A stretch of DNA of 64,000 nt, taken from contig DLHS01000006.1 of NCBI GenBank assembly GCA_002483345.1, positions 16,550 to 80,549 on the forward strand. Direction: 5' to 3'. The position numbers and the translations under genes were made by a program. Positions 36,414-45,990 of this stretch are shown here, in pieces. The notes below the pieces were generated by a model. The model saw nothing but the letters and a program-made list of their open reading frames with translations. It was not told the origin of the DNA and did not search any database. Within the stretch, counting starts at the first letter, position 1; the number at the start of each line of letters is the position of its first letter. The DNA comes from Bacteroidetes bacterium UBA7662 (lineage in GTDB: Bacteria; Bacteroidota; Bacteroidia; UBA7662).

Positions 36414-37047
36414 TCATTTTTGACTTTTTGGTACTACATAAACATATGCCCGTTATTCACAAGGCCAAACAAATAATAATGTCTGGTAATCACATGCCTT
36501 GTCCATGGCATAAATTACTGATTAAAAAGTCTCAGGAAATATTCAGGTAAAAACTGTACTTGTTTCATACAACTATAAGTTTAGTGATGGTTTATCGTAT
36601 TCCCTGTGAGGAAGTTACAAACACAATACAAGCAGCAAACTAAATAACCCAAATGAAATAAACAAATATTCCAATATTACAAAATCAGGAATCCCTCCAA
36701 TAATTGGACGCGGCCACCCCAATTGAGACGTCGTTTCTCATATTGTTACATCATTCCCAATAATAGAAAAATCATAACTGTCTCATTTTCAGAAATAACA
36801 ATACAAAATTTGTCCATTTATCAAAAGTGGAATATTAGACACTATCATCTGATAAAGGAAACTTTTGATTGCGGAGTTCAAAAATTGTTCTCAAAAAAAA
36901 ATCCAAAGCAGATATCCTCACTAGTACACAAACCATCAAACTTTGGCTATTGGTCTTATTTATTGAGACACTTCTTCACATTTTGAAAAGCTGATTTGAG
37001 CTAAAAATGACATCAAATAACTCATAGCAGATTAAACTACAAACATA
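36414..37047. other. 634-bp AT-rich intergenic region
   Basis: This lies upstream of the RHS operon and downstream of the permease gene. It is AT-rich with many stops in all frames; an 87-codon open frame at 36723-36986 (+) has no protein-like features and is not called. I found no exact Bacteroidota -7 motif (TAnnTTTG) facing the RHS operon. No RNA or mobile element is recognised. The RHS operon promoter presumably lies here. Confidence 0.5.
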
Positions 37048-38286
37048 TCACTCCTTCGAAAACCTTAACCGCTCAAAAACAGCCGATGCGCGGAGTGCAG
37101 GGTAAACGGAACAAAGACCTCCGATGAACATCACACCACCAAAAGTGGCGAGTAAATCACCTAAACGCAGACGGACAGGGTAAGCACTTACCAGAAAGTT
37201 CTCGCTACCCTCAAATTCCAGCAAGGCATAGGTTTCCTGCGCCCAGCTGAGGCCTGCCCCCAGACCGATGCCCAACCCGGCACCCAGCAGGGTAATGAAC
37301 AAGCCTAAACCCAAAAATATGATACCGATACGGGTACGGCTGGCCCCCAGACTGAACAACAGGGCTATGTCGCGCTGCTTCTCCAGCACCAGCATCGACA
37401 GGGCACCCACCAGGTTCATGGCAGCGACAACGACTATCAAAAGCAGGAAAAAGTAAGTCCACCATTTCTCCGTCTGGAAAATACGAAAGATGGCGTCTTC
37501 CTGCTGGTCACGGTCCTGTACCAGAAAAGCGCTCCCCAACTGCTGCTGCAAAGCCGCCCGTGTCTGGGTAGGGGAACTGCCTGCAACAAGCTTTAGCTCC
37601 AGGGCCGACACCTGGTTACTGTCCCTGCCCAGCAGCTCCTGCATAAAAGCAAGTGGTACCAGGGTATAACGACTGTTGATCTCAGGCTGCACGTCAAAAA
37701 AACCGGCCGGAAGTATCACCCGTTTGTTGAAGGCGGCATCGGGTCGCATGAGGTCGATTTTACCCGATTTCGGCATGTATACCTCAAGCGCGTTTCGAAA
37801 ATCGTTGAGCGAAATAGAAAGGGTATAGGCCACTCCGCTGCCCGGTATGGCATATGGCAAACCAAAACCATCCCACAATCGGTAACTGCCGCGGATAATG
37901 AAACTGTCGATACCTGTAACCGCAGCAAAATTACTGTCAACACCTTTCAGCGTACCGATAAACTCCTGCTGGTCGTAACGGATCATGGCGTTTTCTTCGA
38001 GCACCCTGCTACTGGCAGCTATCTCTTTAAAATCGGCCAGGGCAACTTCCAGTTCAGCGGCCGAAAGCCATTTTCCCTGCACCGGACTGATGCGGATGTC
38101 CGGATTAAAGCGGCTGTACATGGTTTTAGTGAGATCTTCCAGCCCGTTGTAAACAGATAAAACCACCACAAGCGCGGCTGTACCTACCATCACACCGAAA
38201 AAGGAAATGCCGGTGATGATATTGATGAAATTGGTCCGCTTACGCGAAAAAAGATAGCGGAAAATAAAAAGCAGGATCAGCCGCAC
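37048..38286 (-). CDS. FtsX-like ABC permease, LolC/LolE type
   Basis: 412 residues of the MacB/LolCE/FtsX permease family. It has the N-terminal cytoplasmic-membrane motif 'RYLFSRKRTNFINIITGISFFGVMVG' leading into the first membrane helix (about 22-46), a large periplasmic domain (about 47-270), and three C-terminal helices (about 275-305, 320-350, 378-400). In the LolCDE complex such permeases release lipoproteins from the inner membrane for transfer to LolA. The start is GTG at 38286, 3 bp after the methyltransferase stop; no ATG is near. It is the last gene of a compact minus-strand run. Another FtsX-type substrate cannot be excluded. Confidence 0.8.
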   Translation of the reverse strand: MRLILLFIFRYLFSRKRTNFINIITGISFFGVMVGTAALVVVLSVYNGLEDLTKTMYSRFNPDIRISPVQGKWLSAAELEVALADFKEIAASSRVLEENAMIRYDQQEFIGTLKGVDSNFAAVTGIDSFIIRGSYRLWDGFGLPYAIPGSGVAYTLSISLNDFRNALEVYMPKSGKIDLMRPDAAFNKRVILPAGFFDVQPEINSRYTLVPLAFMQELLGRDSNQVSALELKLVAGSSPTQTRAALQQQLGSAFLVQDRDQQEDAIFRIFQTEKWWTYFFLLLIVVVAAMNLVGALSMLVLEKQRDIALLFSLGASRTRIGIIFLGLGLFITLLGAGLGIGLGAGLSWAQETYALLEFEGSENFLVSAYPVRLRLGDLLATFGGVMFIGGLCSVYPALRASAVFERLRFSKE

Positions 38287-38289
38287 AGC

Positions 38290-39099
38290 TTACGCTTTGT
38301 AGGCCCTTACCACCAGTTCGCTGCCATTCAGGTGTACGAAATAGGCGTCGATGGTGTTGAGCACAAAGATGACAGGATACATCAGCAGGTAATACAACGG
38401 CATAAGCACCAGAAAATGACGCGAACGACGTAACAGATTTTTGGGAATGGCTACACCTATCTGGGTAGATATCCGCCCCGATATACCATAGGAATAATGC
38501 GCCTTGATGTTGCGGTAACCGATTTCCTTGAGGAGTTTTTTTAGTTCCAGGTTGTTGTAACGGTGCTGCAACTCCTGATTCTGTAACAGTTTGTTGGTGA
38601 AATTGGGCTGCACCTGCTTGCTTTTATCCGACTGTACACTCAGCAACAGCATGCCGCCAGGCTTGAGCGACTGAAACAGATTGCCCAGTACCTTGCGGTC
38701 GTCGCGGATGTATTCGATGACGTTCACGGCTAATACGAGGTCATAAACCTCCTCCCTGACCACCTGTTCAAGGTTTTCAGTCCGGAAAAGTACCCGGCTG
38801 TAATTCAGGTCATGGAAAAAACGGTTGCATTCGCATACTTCGCTGGCCGATACATCCACCGCATAAATATTCCAAAGCGGAAACTTCCGGGCGAGAAAGT
38901 ACGTGTATTGCCCCAGCCCCGTTCCGGCATCGAGCACGTGAACAGGCCCCTGTACATGGCGTGAAAAACTGAGAATACCTCTCCGGATATGCCAGAAACT
39001 TACAATCAGCACATCTATCAGCACATAAAACATGGAGCGCAGATAGGGCCTGTTACGGAAAATTTCAGAGAGTCGCTTTCTAAGTTCGTTGTGTTGCAT
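38290..39099 (-). CDS. Class I SAM-dependent methyltransferase
   Basis: 269 residues. The SAM-binding motif I is 'VLDAGTGLGQYTYFLARKFP' (about residues 51-70), followed by the acidic residue of motif II in 'IYAVDVSASEV' and motif IV-like 'YDLVLAVNVIEYIRDD' (about 117-133), then 'SLKPGGMLLLSVQ'. A hydrophobic segment near the C-terminus (about 226-250, LMPLYYLLMYPVIFVLN) suggests membrane association. The substrate is unknown; lipids or isoprenoid quinones are possible given the membrane segment and neighbours, but this is a guess. It lies 14 bp after rbfA and 3 bp before the permease gene. Confidence 0.8.
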   Translation of the reverse strand: MQHNELRKRLSEIFRNRPYLRSMFYVLIDVLIVSFWHIRRGILSFSRHVQGPVHVLDAGTGLGQYTYFLARKFPLWNIYAVDVSASEVCECNRFFHDLNYSRVLFRTENLEQVVREEVYDLVLAVNVIEYIRDDRKVLGNLFQSLKPGGMLLLSVQSDKSKQVQPNFTNKLLQNQELQHRYNNLELKKLLKEIGYRNIKAHYSYGISGRISTQIGVAIPKNLLRRSRHFLVLMPLYYLLMYPVIFVLNTIDAYFVHLNGSELVVRAYKA

Positions 39100-39113
39100 G
39101 GCGAGCCTTGGGC

Positions 39114-39461
39114 TCAGTTTTCACCTTTTAACAAATGGTCGATCCGGTCGATATAATCCAGTGAATCGTCGATGTAGAAAACAATGTGCGGTATAATACG
39201 GACCTGGTTGCGGATGCGGTTGCCCAGACGTAGCCTTATTTCTTTCTCCGCTTCCTGAAAACCGGAAAGTACTTTTTCAGACGGAGTACCTCCGAATACA
39301 CTGAGGTAAAAACGGGCTACCGACAAATCAGGTGATATTCTGACCTTGGTAATGGTTACCATGGCTCCGGCTTTGAGCTGTGGCATCTCTTTCTGGAGCA
39401 AATCGGCCAGCTCTTCCTGGAGGAGTTTAGCGACTTTCAGTTGTCGCTTCGTTTCATTCAT
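39114..39461 (-). CDS. rbfA: Ribosome-binding factor A
   Basis: 115 residues, the normal length for RbfA, a KH-fold protein that binds the 30S subunit and helps mature the 16S rRNA 5' end, important in cold conditions. Visible family features are the N-terminal '..VAKLLQEELADLLQKE' helix, 'MVTITKVRISPDLSVARFYLSVFG', and the C-terminal 'IRNQVRIIPHIVFYIDDSLDYIDRIDHLL'. It lies 38 bp after the PBP1A gene and 14 bp before the methyltransferase, within one compact run. Confidence 0.93.
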   Translation of the reverse strand: MNETKRQLKVAKLLQEELADLLQKEMPQLKAGAMVTITKVRISPDLSVARFYLSVFGGTPSEKVLSGFQEAEKEIRLRLGNRIRNQVRIIPHIVFYIDDSLDYIDRIDHLLKGEN

Positions 39462-39499
39462 AAATGCAAAAATACGGCAAATAGGTGGTTTTTAAAAAC

Positions 39500-41911
39500 C
39501 TAGTTCTCAGCACTCAAGGTATCGTCAGGCATCACGATAAGGCTGTCAGATGATAAGCTGTCGGTACGGGGCAAAAAGGTACGGCAATTCCAGTCTTTGG
39601 TAATCTCAACCGTGGGCCGCGGAAAAGTGCCGGGTTTCAGAATTTCATCTTTGTACAACAACTCCAGAAAACGGCCTGAGATAGGCAAGGCGGTCTTACT
39701 GCCCTCACCGGTCTGTGAAGTACGGAACCGCACCCGACGCTGGTCGGCACCTACCCAACTGCCTACAACCAGTTCTTTGGTCATCCCTACAAACCAGCCA
39801 TCGGAATAGTTTTGGGAGGTACCGGTTTTACCGCCTATCTCATTGCGCCAGAAAATATCGTACTCAAACAGCGCCTGGGAGGTGCCACCGGGCTCTTCGG
39901 TACCGCCACGTAACATATAGGTCATCAGAAAAGCGGTTTCTACGCTGAGTGCCCTCCGCTTTTCAGGTTTATAGTTGAAAATGAGCTTGTCGTTCATATC
40001 ATGCACCCGGGTGACCATGTGCGGCTCTATCCACTCTCCTTTGTTCAGTATGGTGGCATACGCCCCCACCAGCTCAAACAGCGATACATCGTTGGCGCCC
40101 AGCCCGATAGAGGGTATCTCTTTCAAAGGACTGCTGATGCCCATGGCCCTGGCCGTTTTAGCTACTTCCTGAGGAGTCATGGTAATGGTAAGCTGCGCGG
40201 CAATGCTGTTCACCGACTTGGCCATGCCGCGCCGGAGGGTGTATTCGCTGTAGGTGAAATTCCAGTCGGCATTGCGGGGCGACCATTCCATGTCTTCCTC
40301 CAGGCCGGTTTTGGGGTTCACTTCCTTGTACTTATAGGTCACCGGCTTGTCTGTGATTTTATCGCAGGGGCCGTAATTGCCCTTTTCGATGGCCGTAGCG
40401 TAAACAAACGGCTTAAAGGTGGATCCAGGCTGCCGCTTCGATTGTTTGACGTGGTCGTACTTAAAATGGTTGAAGTCTATGCCACCTACCCACGCCCGGA
40501 TTTCACCGGTGAAGGGGTCTTCGGCTATCAGTCCGCCCTGCAGAATCTGCAATTGGTAGCGGACAGAGTCCAAAGGACTCATAGCCCGTTTTTCATCGCC
40601 TTTCCAGGTAAACACCTTCATGGGGCGGGGTTGACTCAGTTTTTCAAAGATGGCAGGCTCTTCAAGACCTGCTTTTGCCCAGCTTTTGTAATGGTCGGAG
40701 GTACGTACGAGGTTGTTGAACCAGGCGGTATCCTCCTTACCCTCGGGAGTTTCCCAGGGAACACGCCCCTGCCAGTGGGTTTCAAACCGTCGCTGAAGTC
40801 TTTTCATGATCTCAGCCATAGCGGCCTCGGCATGCTGCTGCATACGGCTGTCGATGGTGGTATGGATTTTCAGACCGGAGGTATAGATGTTGTATTCGTC
40901 GCCATATTCCTTTTTCAGATACTCGCGTAGCCATTTGGCGAGTTCGGTACGGAAATAGGGAGCCGGGCCATCGGTTACCGTCTCTTCGGTATATTGCAGC
41001 TGGATAGGTTTTTTTACCAGTACATCGTGTTCCTGCCTGCTGATCAGCTCATATTTCAAAAGCTGACTCAACACGGTGTTCCGTCTGCGTAGTGAATTTT
41101 TGGGATTGGCAACCGGGTTATAATAGGTCGGGGCCTTGAGCATGCCTACCAGCACGGCACATTCTTCCAGTTTCAGCTTGTCGGGGGTGGTGTTAAAGTA
41201 GGTTCTGGAAGCACTTTTGATACCGAAAGTATTTCGTCCGAAATCAACGGTATTCAGGTAAAGCGTCAGTATCTCGTCTTTGGTAAAAAACATCTCCAGC
41301 TTCAGGGCTGTAATCCATTCCTTGCCTTTGGCCAAAATGACTTTCAGTCCCGGGATGTAAGAAAGAAGGCCTTTCGACCCATGGCGGGTTTTAAACAGGT
41401 TTTTGGCCAGTTGCTGGGTGATGGTGCTGGCACCGCGGCGGTCGCCCGTAGCGGTAGATACCACGGCAGAAACCAGGGCTTTGGCATCGATACCGGCATG
41501 CTCACGGAAACGGACGTCTTCTACTGCTATGAGGGTTTCTATCAGTTGCGGGTTGATCTCGTTGAAGGCAACCGGCGTCCGGTTTTCAGTGTAAAACTTG
41601 CCCAGCAGCTTGCCATCCGCTGAGTAAATCTCGCTGGCTACGGCCATGTCGGCACTGCGTACCTCCTCCATCCCTGGCATACGACCAAAAAGCCACAAAA
41701 AGTTGATTTCTACAGCGAGATAAAACAACAACACCGCCAAACCAAGGCTGTAAGTCCAGCTACCCCATTTTTTTGCACGACTCAGCTGCCTGTAGCGGGG
41801 CCGGTTGAGGACAGATGGCTGCCACAATTTGCGGCCAAATTGTTTTATCAAAGCGACAAAACGGCTGTTTTTCAGCTGTTGCCACCGGTTTAACCAGCTT
41901 TGCATGCGCAT
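39500..41911 (-). CDS. Bifunctional penicillin-binding protein 1A
   Basis: 803 residues, class A PBP, which polymerises lipid II and crosslinks peptidoglycan. A membrane anchor lies at about 51-74 (WTYSLGLAVLLFYLAVEINFLWLFG). The GT51 glycosyltransferase domain (about 85-265) has the catalytic Glu in 'VEDVRFREHAG' (near 130) and 'GASTITQQLAKNLF' (near 163). The transpeptidase domain (about 430-760) shows SxxK in 'GSTFKPF' (near 497), SxN in 'AKSVNSIA' and KTG in 'GGKTGTSQNYSDGWFVG' (near 694). Two starts are possible, the ATGs at 41911 and 41905. It lies 39 bp downstream of menB on the same strand, so it is probably cotranscribed with the men genes. Confidence 0.93.
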   Translation of the reverse strand: MRMQSWLNRWQQLKNSRFVALIKQFGRKLWQPSVLNRPRYRQLSRAKKWGSWTYSLGLAVLLFYLAVEINFLWLFGRMPGMEEVRSADMAVASEIYSADGKLLGKFYTENRTPVAFNEINPQLIETLIAVEDVRFREHAGIDAKALVSAVVSTATGDRRGASTITQQLAKNLFKTRHGSKGLLSYIPGLKVILAKGKEWITALKLEMFFTKDEILTLYLNTVDFGRNTFGIKSASRTYFNTTPDKLKLEECAVLVGMLKAPTYYNPVANPKNSLRRRNTVLSQLLKYELISRQEHDVLVKKPIQLQYTEETVTDGPAPYFRTELAKWLREYLKKEYGDEYNIYTSGLKIHTTIDSRMQQHAEAAMAEIMKRLQRRFETHWQGRVPWETPEGKEDTAWFNNLVRTSDHYKSWAKAGLEEPAIFEKLSQPRPMKVFTWKGDEKRAMSPLDSVRYQLQILQGGLIAEDPFTGEIRAWVGGIDFNHFKYDHVKQSKRQPGSTFKPFVYATAIEKGNYGPCDKITDKPVTYKYKEVNPKTGLEEDMEWSPRNADWNFTYSEYTLRRGMAKSVNSIAAQLTITMTPQEVAKTARAMGISSPLKEIPSIGLGANDVSLFELVGAYATILNKGEWIEPHMVTRVHDMNDKLIFNYKPEKRRALSVETAFLMTYMLRGGTEEPGGTSQALFEYDIFWRNEIGGKTGTSQNYSDGWFVGMTKELVVGSWVGADQRRVRFRTSQTGEGSKTALPISGRFLELLYKDEILKPGTFPRPTVEITKDWNCRTFLPRTDSLSSDSLIVMPDDTLSAEN

Positions 41912-41950
41912 CAGAAAGTGCTTTGGAGTGGTGGACGTTCAATACCCGAA

Positions 41951-42775
41951 TTACGGGAATCTCGGGAACTTCGAAAAATCCGGCTGACGTTTCTCCATAA
42001 AGGCGTTTTTACCCTCCTTGGCTTCATCGCTCAGATAGTACAGCAGGGTAGCATTGCCGGCCAGTTCCTGTATGCCTGCCTGTCCGTCAAGTTCGGCATT
42101 AAACGAAGATTTGAGCATGCGTAAAGCTATCGGGCTTTTCTGCATGATTTTGCGGCACCATTCAACCGTCGTGGCTTCAAGTTTCTCCAGCGGTACCACC
42201 TTGTTCACCAGACCCATATCGAGGGCTTCAGCGGCATCGTATTGATCGCAGAGGTACCATATCTCCCGGGCTTTTTTCTGCCCTACAATGCGGGCGAGAT
42301 AAGAGGCGCCAAAACCGCCGTCGAAACTGCCGACATTGGGTCCGGTTTGCCCGAAACGGGCGTTTTCAGCGGCAATGGTCAGATCGCACACCACATGCAG
42401 CACATGGCCGCCACCGATGGCCCATCCGGCAACCATGGCAATCACAGGCTTGGGAATGCGGCGGATCTGCATCTGGAGGTCAAGTACGTTGAGGCGGGGA
42501 ACCTGGTCGGTGCCTACATAACCCCCGTGTCCGCGCACGCTCTGGTCGCCGCCGCTGCAAAAGGCTTTACCACCCTCGCCGGTGAGTATGATTACACCTA
42601 CGCGCACGTCCTGGCGGCAGATTTCCATGGCGTCGATCATCTCTGTGACCGTCAGCGGGGTAAATGCGTTGTGCTTGTGCGGGCGGTTGATGCTGATTTT
42701 GGCAATGCCTTCGTAGTGTTGAAACAGGATTTCCTGGTAGCTTTTGATGGTTTCCCAAGGGAGCTGACTGGTCAT
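41951..42775 (-). CDS. menB: 1,4-dihydroxy-2-naphthoyl-CoA synthase
   Basis: 274 residues, crotonase fold. MenB cyclises o-succinylbenzoyl-CoA to 1,4-dihydroxy-2-naphthoyl-CoA in menaquinone synthesis. Family marks: 'RPHKHNAFTPLTVTEM', the oxyanion-hole motif 'AFCSGGDQSVRG', 'GPNVGSFDGGFGASYLARIVGQKKAREIWYLC', and the ending 'EKRQPDFSKFPR'. These are close to the E. coli enzyme. I chose the ATG at 42775, which overlaps the menD stop as ATGA (42772-42775); the open frame extends upstream into menD but those residues are not MenB-like. Translational coupling to menD is likely. Confidence 0.95.
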   Translation of the reverse strand: MTSQLPWETIKSYQEILFQHYEGIAKISINRPHKHNAFTPLTVTEMIDAMEICRQDVRVGVIILTGEGGKAFCSGGDQSVRGHGGYVGTDQVPRLNVLDLQMQIRRIPKPVIAMVAGWAIGGGHVLHVVCDLTIAAENARFGQTGPNVGSFDGGFGASYLARIVGQKKAREIWYLCDQYDAAEALDMGLVNKVVPLEKLEATTVEWCRKIMQKSPIALRMLKSSFNAELDGQAGIQELAGNATLLYYLSDEAKEGKNAFMEKRQPDFSKFPRFP

Positions 42776-44439
42776 GCGGTAGGGCTGATTTGTTGTTGAA
42801 AGAGTTGAAGTGCTTCCTGATTGGCGGTTGCATGGGTATAAACCACCAAAACAGCGGTCTGGTTTTCCGACCACCACTTACTGAAAGCGCGGGGCAAAGA
42901 TAAGGTATCGCGGGCGCTGTGCACCTTGAGTCCCCAACCGGCCGCGAGTGCTTCCACATCGGCCTGGCGGGGAGTGGCGAAAAAGGGTTCCCGTTCGGGT
43001 TGGTTTTTGGGCCCGTCAATGAGGCGGAATATATCACCACCGCCATTGTGGAGCACCAGTATTTTGAGATTGGCTGGTAAGCGGTCGATGCTGAAGGCGT
43101 TCAGATCGTACAAAAACGACAGCTCTCCGGTAATCAGGACCACCGGTTCGGCACTGCCGGTAGCAGCACCCAACGCAGTGCTGGTTACACCGTCGATGCC
43201 ACTGGTTCCGCGGTTGGCGTGCACCCATTTTCCGGGCGGAAGGCCGGTGGCTGCAAACTGGTGGTAACGTACCGGCATGCTGTTGCCGAGATGCAGCTGA
43301 ATCTTCTCAGGCAGAAAAGTGAGTGCCGCACGCATCACCTGCAAATCAGAAAAGGGAAGTCGCTCCCACAGATCTGTCAGTTGCTTCTGCAGTCCGGCAG
43401 CTGCTTCCGCAAGCGTCGCCGCAGCATCTCCCTGGCCTTTGGGCAGCCTGGTGAGTGCAGATAAGGCAGCCTTTACATCGGCCTGCCACAAACCATTCAG
43501 CTGCTGAAAAACATCACTGCTTTTTCCCTGATCATTGATTTGCCAAAGCTGCAAGGCAGGTTGGCGGCGGAAAAACTGTTTGAGGCGTTTGGACAGATAC
43601 GGACCTCCCCAAATAAGAACCAAGTCCGGAACTGGGACTTTTTCCGGATTCCGGAGCATATCATCTATTCCCTGTAAGGCAGCAGGCTGGTTGGCAATGG
43701 GTTCGGCTACCAGACTGACCCTGCCATCTTCACAAAGCCTGCGCAGCAAAGCTGCCTGCACCTCATCAGGTGCCTGCATTCCAGGCAGCAGCCAGATGGA
43801 GGCAGCCTTTTCCCAGCTTTGCTGCAGTTGCGGCGGAATGCCAACGGTTGTAGCAGTGCTGTACGTTTCAAAGACCGGAATGGTGGCAGGTTCCAGGGGC
43901 TCGGGCAACTGGTACAACGGTTCACGCAGTGGCACATTGAGATGCACAGGACCACCGGAACAGGCTTTCGCCCACAATTCCGACGTCAGCCGGCGGATGT
44001 GCCAGCGGTCGTCGTCACTCACCACCACTTCGGGGAGGCTGGCCTGTTGCAGGAGATGGGGCAGCAGGGCTTCGGGTTGATGCAGACTCTGTCCGTCTCC
44101 CTGGTCGATCCAGGCGGCAGGGCGGTCGGCAGAAAGCACGATCAGGGGTAGTCCGAGATAATAGGCCTCTGCCACTGCAGGGGCATAATTCAGCAAAGCA
44201 GTCCCGGACGTGCACACCAGGGCGACCGGCCTTCGGCTCACGAGGGCCTTGCCCAGGGCAATGTAACCGGCCGAACGTTCGTCGAGTACCGTCTGCATCC
44301 TGAAACAACCTTGCCGGGCCATGGTCAGGGTGAGCGGCGCCGACCGGGAGCCGGGCGAAACGACTACTTCCCGTAGCCCGAGTCGGGCCAGGGCCGCGCA
44401 AAGCAGCACTACCTGTTCGTTAGGCGTATAAACCGACAT
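42772..44439 (-). CDS. menD: 2-succinyl-5-enolpyruvyl-6-hydroxy-3-cyclohexene-1-carboxylate synthase
   Basis: 555 residues, thiamine-diphosphate enzyme that joins isochorismate and 2-oxoglutarate (SEPHCHC synthase). Family marks: 'VVSPGSRSAPLTLTMAR' near residue 27, 'LVCTSGTALLNYAPAVAEAY' near 75, and 'LHLGNSMPVRYHQF' followed by 'ANRGTSGIDGVTSTALGAA' near 390-430, the diphosphate and magnesium-binding part being '..GELSFLYDLNAF'. Its start overlaps the menF stop by 20 bp and its stop overlaps the menB start by 4 bp. The substrate isochorismate is made by the preceding gene. Confidence 0.95.
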   Translation of the reverse strand: MSVYTPNEQVVLLCAALARLGLREVVVSPGSRSAPLTLTMARQGCFRMQTVLDERSAGYIALGKALVSRRPVALVCTSGTALLNYAPAVAEAYYLGLPLIVLSADRPAAWIDQGDGQSLHQPEALLPHLLQQASLPEVVVSDDDRWHIRRLTSELWAKACSGGPVHLNVPLREPLYQLPEPLEPATIPVFETYSTATTVGIPPQLQQSWEKAASIWLLPGMQAPDEVQAALLRRLCEDGRVSLVAEPIANQPAALQGIDDMLRNPEKVPVPDLVLIWGGPYLSKRLKQFFRRQPALQLWQINDQGKSSDVFQQLNGLWQADVKAALSALTRLPKGQGDAAATLAEAAAGLQKQLTDLWERLPFSDLQVMRAALTFLPEKIQLHLGNSMPVRYHQFAATGLPPGKWVHANRGTSGIDGVTSTALGAATGSAEPVVLITGELSFLYDLNAFSIDRLPANLKILVLHNGGGDIFRLIDGPKNQPEREPFFATPRQADVEALAAGWGLKVHSARDTLSLPRAFSKWWSENQTAVLVVYTHATANQEALQLFQQQISPTA

Positions 44440-45580
44440 GGCGGATGGCTGCTAAAAGGGTATCGGCTTTGGCTTCGGTTTCGAACCATTCTGCGGCGGG
44501 GTCGGAACCTTTTACGATGCCGCCTCCCAGATAAAGGCAGGCATTGTGCCGGTAAAGACGGGCTGTGCGAAGATTTACATACAAATCGGCATGGCCGTTT
44601 GCAGCTATCGGGCCCAGAAAACCGCTGTAAAAGCTGCGGTCATGGGCTTCATGCGCAGCAATAAACCCGCTGGCGGCCTGCAGGGGATAACCGCAAACCG
44701 CGGGTGTGGGGTGCAGGCGCTGCACGATTTGGTAAACGTTGGCATCTCCCTCAGCGGTAATGCGGTTCCGAAGATGGAAAACCTGCCCGGCCTGTATGGT
44801 TTCCTGCTGACCAATATGGACATCCAGCCCGCTTTCCATTAGTTTCTGACAGATATAATCTGTTACAATCTGCTGTTCATATTGCTCCTTGGCCTGCCAG
44901 CCTTCGTTTTTGTTGGTCTCTGAGCGTGTACCGGCCAGCGACATCGTTTCATACTGCCGGTCGCGCCGCAGCAGCAGCAGTTCCGGACTGGCACTCACCC
45001 AGCAACCCAGTCCCGGCAATGAAAAAAGGCTGACAAATGCTGTTGGATAGAAGTCACACAATGCCCTGAATATGGCAGCGGGCTGTACAGACCCTGTCAT
45101 GGGGAGGGTTGTTGTGCGGGAGAGTACTACTTTTTCCAGAGAGCCGCTTTCGATGGTTTGTAAAGCTGCCGCCACGAGGGCTTCATATCCGGCCCGGGGG
45201 GTATCGGCAGGCGGGCTGATTTCTTCGGGAAGTCCGGTCGTCAGCACGTCTTTCAGGCTGCTGTGCAACGCCGATAGCCGGAGCAGTTGCTGTGCACCCA
45301 AGGTACCCGTGAGCGCCTCCTGCAGATCGGTTTCAAAGCCTGAAAGGCAAAGGTCGTTCCGCAGCCAGAAGGCATCCTTCCGGGGAAAAAGAAAGGGTGC
45401 TATCACAAATCCATCGGCACACGCTTCGTTAAAAGCAGCCGGCGTTTCTTCCAGCTGGATGATGGTTTGAGGCTGTTCGGTACCCGGCAGGCGGTAACTT
45501 ACCCAGGGCAGGTCGCAGGCGGATGCGGCGGCATGCAGCTGTTGCAGGGAATGTTGTTGCCTGACGGTGGTTCTGATCAT
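44420..45580 (-). CDS. menF: Isochorismate synthase
   Basis: 386 residues, chorismate-utilising enzyme family (MenF/EntC/DhbC). It converts chorismate to isochorismate with Mg2+. Marks: 'LEKVVLSRTTTL' near 155-165, 'SPELLLLRR..YETMSLAGTRSETN' near 200-225, 'LRNRITAEGD', 'LHPTPAVCGYP' and 'HDRSFYSGFLGPI'. The length fits the shorter EntC/MenF type common in Bacteroidota. Given the neighbours the product serves menaquinone, not a siderophore. It overlaps the thioesterase gene by ATGA at its start and menD by 20 bp at its end. Confidence 0.93.
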   Translation of the reverse strand: MIRTTVRQQHSLQQLHAAASACDLPWVSYRLPGTEQPQTIIQLEETPAAFNEACADGFVIAPFLFPRKDAFWLRNDLCLSGFETDLQEALTGTLGAQQLLRLSALHSSLKDVLTTGLPEEISPPADTPRAGYEALVAAALQTIESGSLEKVVLSRTTTLPMTGSVQPAAIFRALCDFYPTAFVSLFSLPGLGCWVSASPELLLLRRDRQYETMSLAGTRSETNKNEGWQAKEQYEQQIVTDYICQKLMESGLDVHIGQQETIQAGQVFHLRNRITAEGDANVYQIVQRLHPTPAVCGYPLQAASGFIAAHEAHDRSFYSGFLGPIAANGHADLYVNLRTARLYRHNACLYLGGGIVKGSDPAAEWFETEAKADTLLAAIRHVGLYA

Positions 45581-45990
45581 GCGCCTTTCAGATCGATGAT
45601 GGCGGCCGTGAACCGGCAGATACAGATCAATTGCGCCTCCGGACCATAAAGCCTGATATCCCAGATGTGCGTGGTTTTGCCCTGATGCACCAGGGTGGCT
45701 TTGGCGGTTACCAATCCGGAGCGTATGCTTTTTACATGGTTAGCGTTGATTTCAAGCCCGACCGCGGCACGGCCGGGACCAGCCAGCATGTTGGAACCTA
45801 CGCTGCCCACTGTTTCTGCCAGTGCCACAGAGGCACCGCCATGCAACATACCAAAAGGCTGGTGGGTGCGGGCATCTACCGGCATGGTAGCCTCCAGATA
45901 ACCGTTTTCTACATGGGTAAATAACATTCCCAGCTGGTCTGAGAGCGTGTTTTTACCACTGGCATTGATTTTTGCGAGTACCTCTTCCAT
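45577..45990 (-). CDS. menI: Hotdog-fold thioesterase, likely DHNA-CoA thioesterase
   Basis: 137 residues of the PaaI/YdiI hotdog family. Marks: 'THQPFGMLHGGASVALAETVGS' with the typical HGG and the downstream Glu used in catalysis, and 'GLEINANHVKSIRSGLVTAKAT'. In YdiI/MenI enzymes this fold releases 1,4-dihydroxy-2-naphthoate from its CoA ester, and the men operon setting favours that role. I chose the ATG at 45990; the frame opens three codons earlier with TTG. It is the first gene of the run and overlaps menF by 4 bp. The assignment as MenI rests on context; other acyl-CoA substrates are possible. Confidence 0.8.
   Translation of the reverse strand: MEEVLAKINASGKNTLSDQLGMLFTHVENGYLEATMPVDARTHQPFGMLHGGASVALAETVGSVGSNMLAGPGRAAVGLEINANHVKSIRSGLVTAKATLVHQGKTTHIWDIRLYGPEAQLICICRFTAAIIDLKGA

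Noticed and set aside
36723..36986. 87-codon open frame in the 634-bp intergenic region
   Set aside because: AT-rich, no hydrophobic or domain pattern, no start context; treated as chance.
37040..37047. TAnnTTTG-type promoter motif on the minus strand
   Set aside because: It lies at the 3' end of the permease gene, facing no gene start on that strand.
40001..40930. 309-codon plus-strand open frame opposite PBP1A
   Set aside because: Shadow of the transpeptidase domain; no family resemblance.
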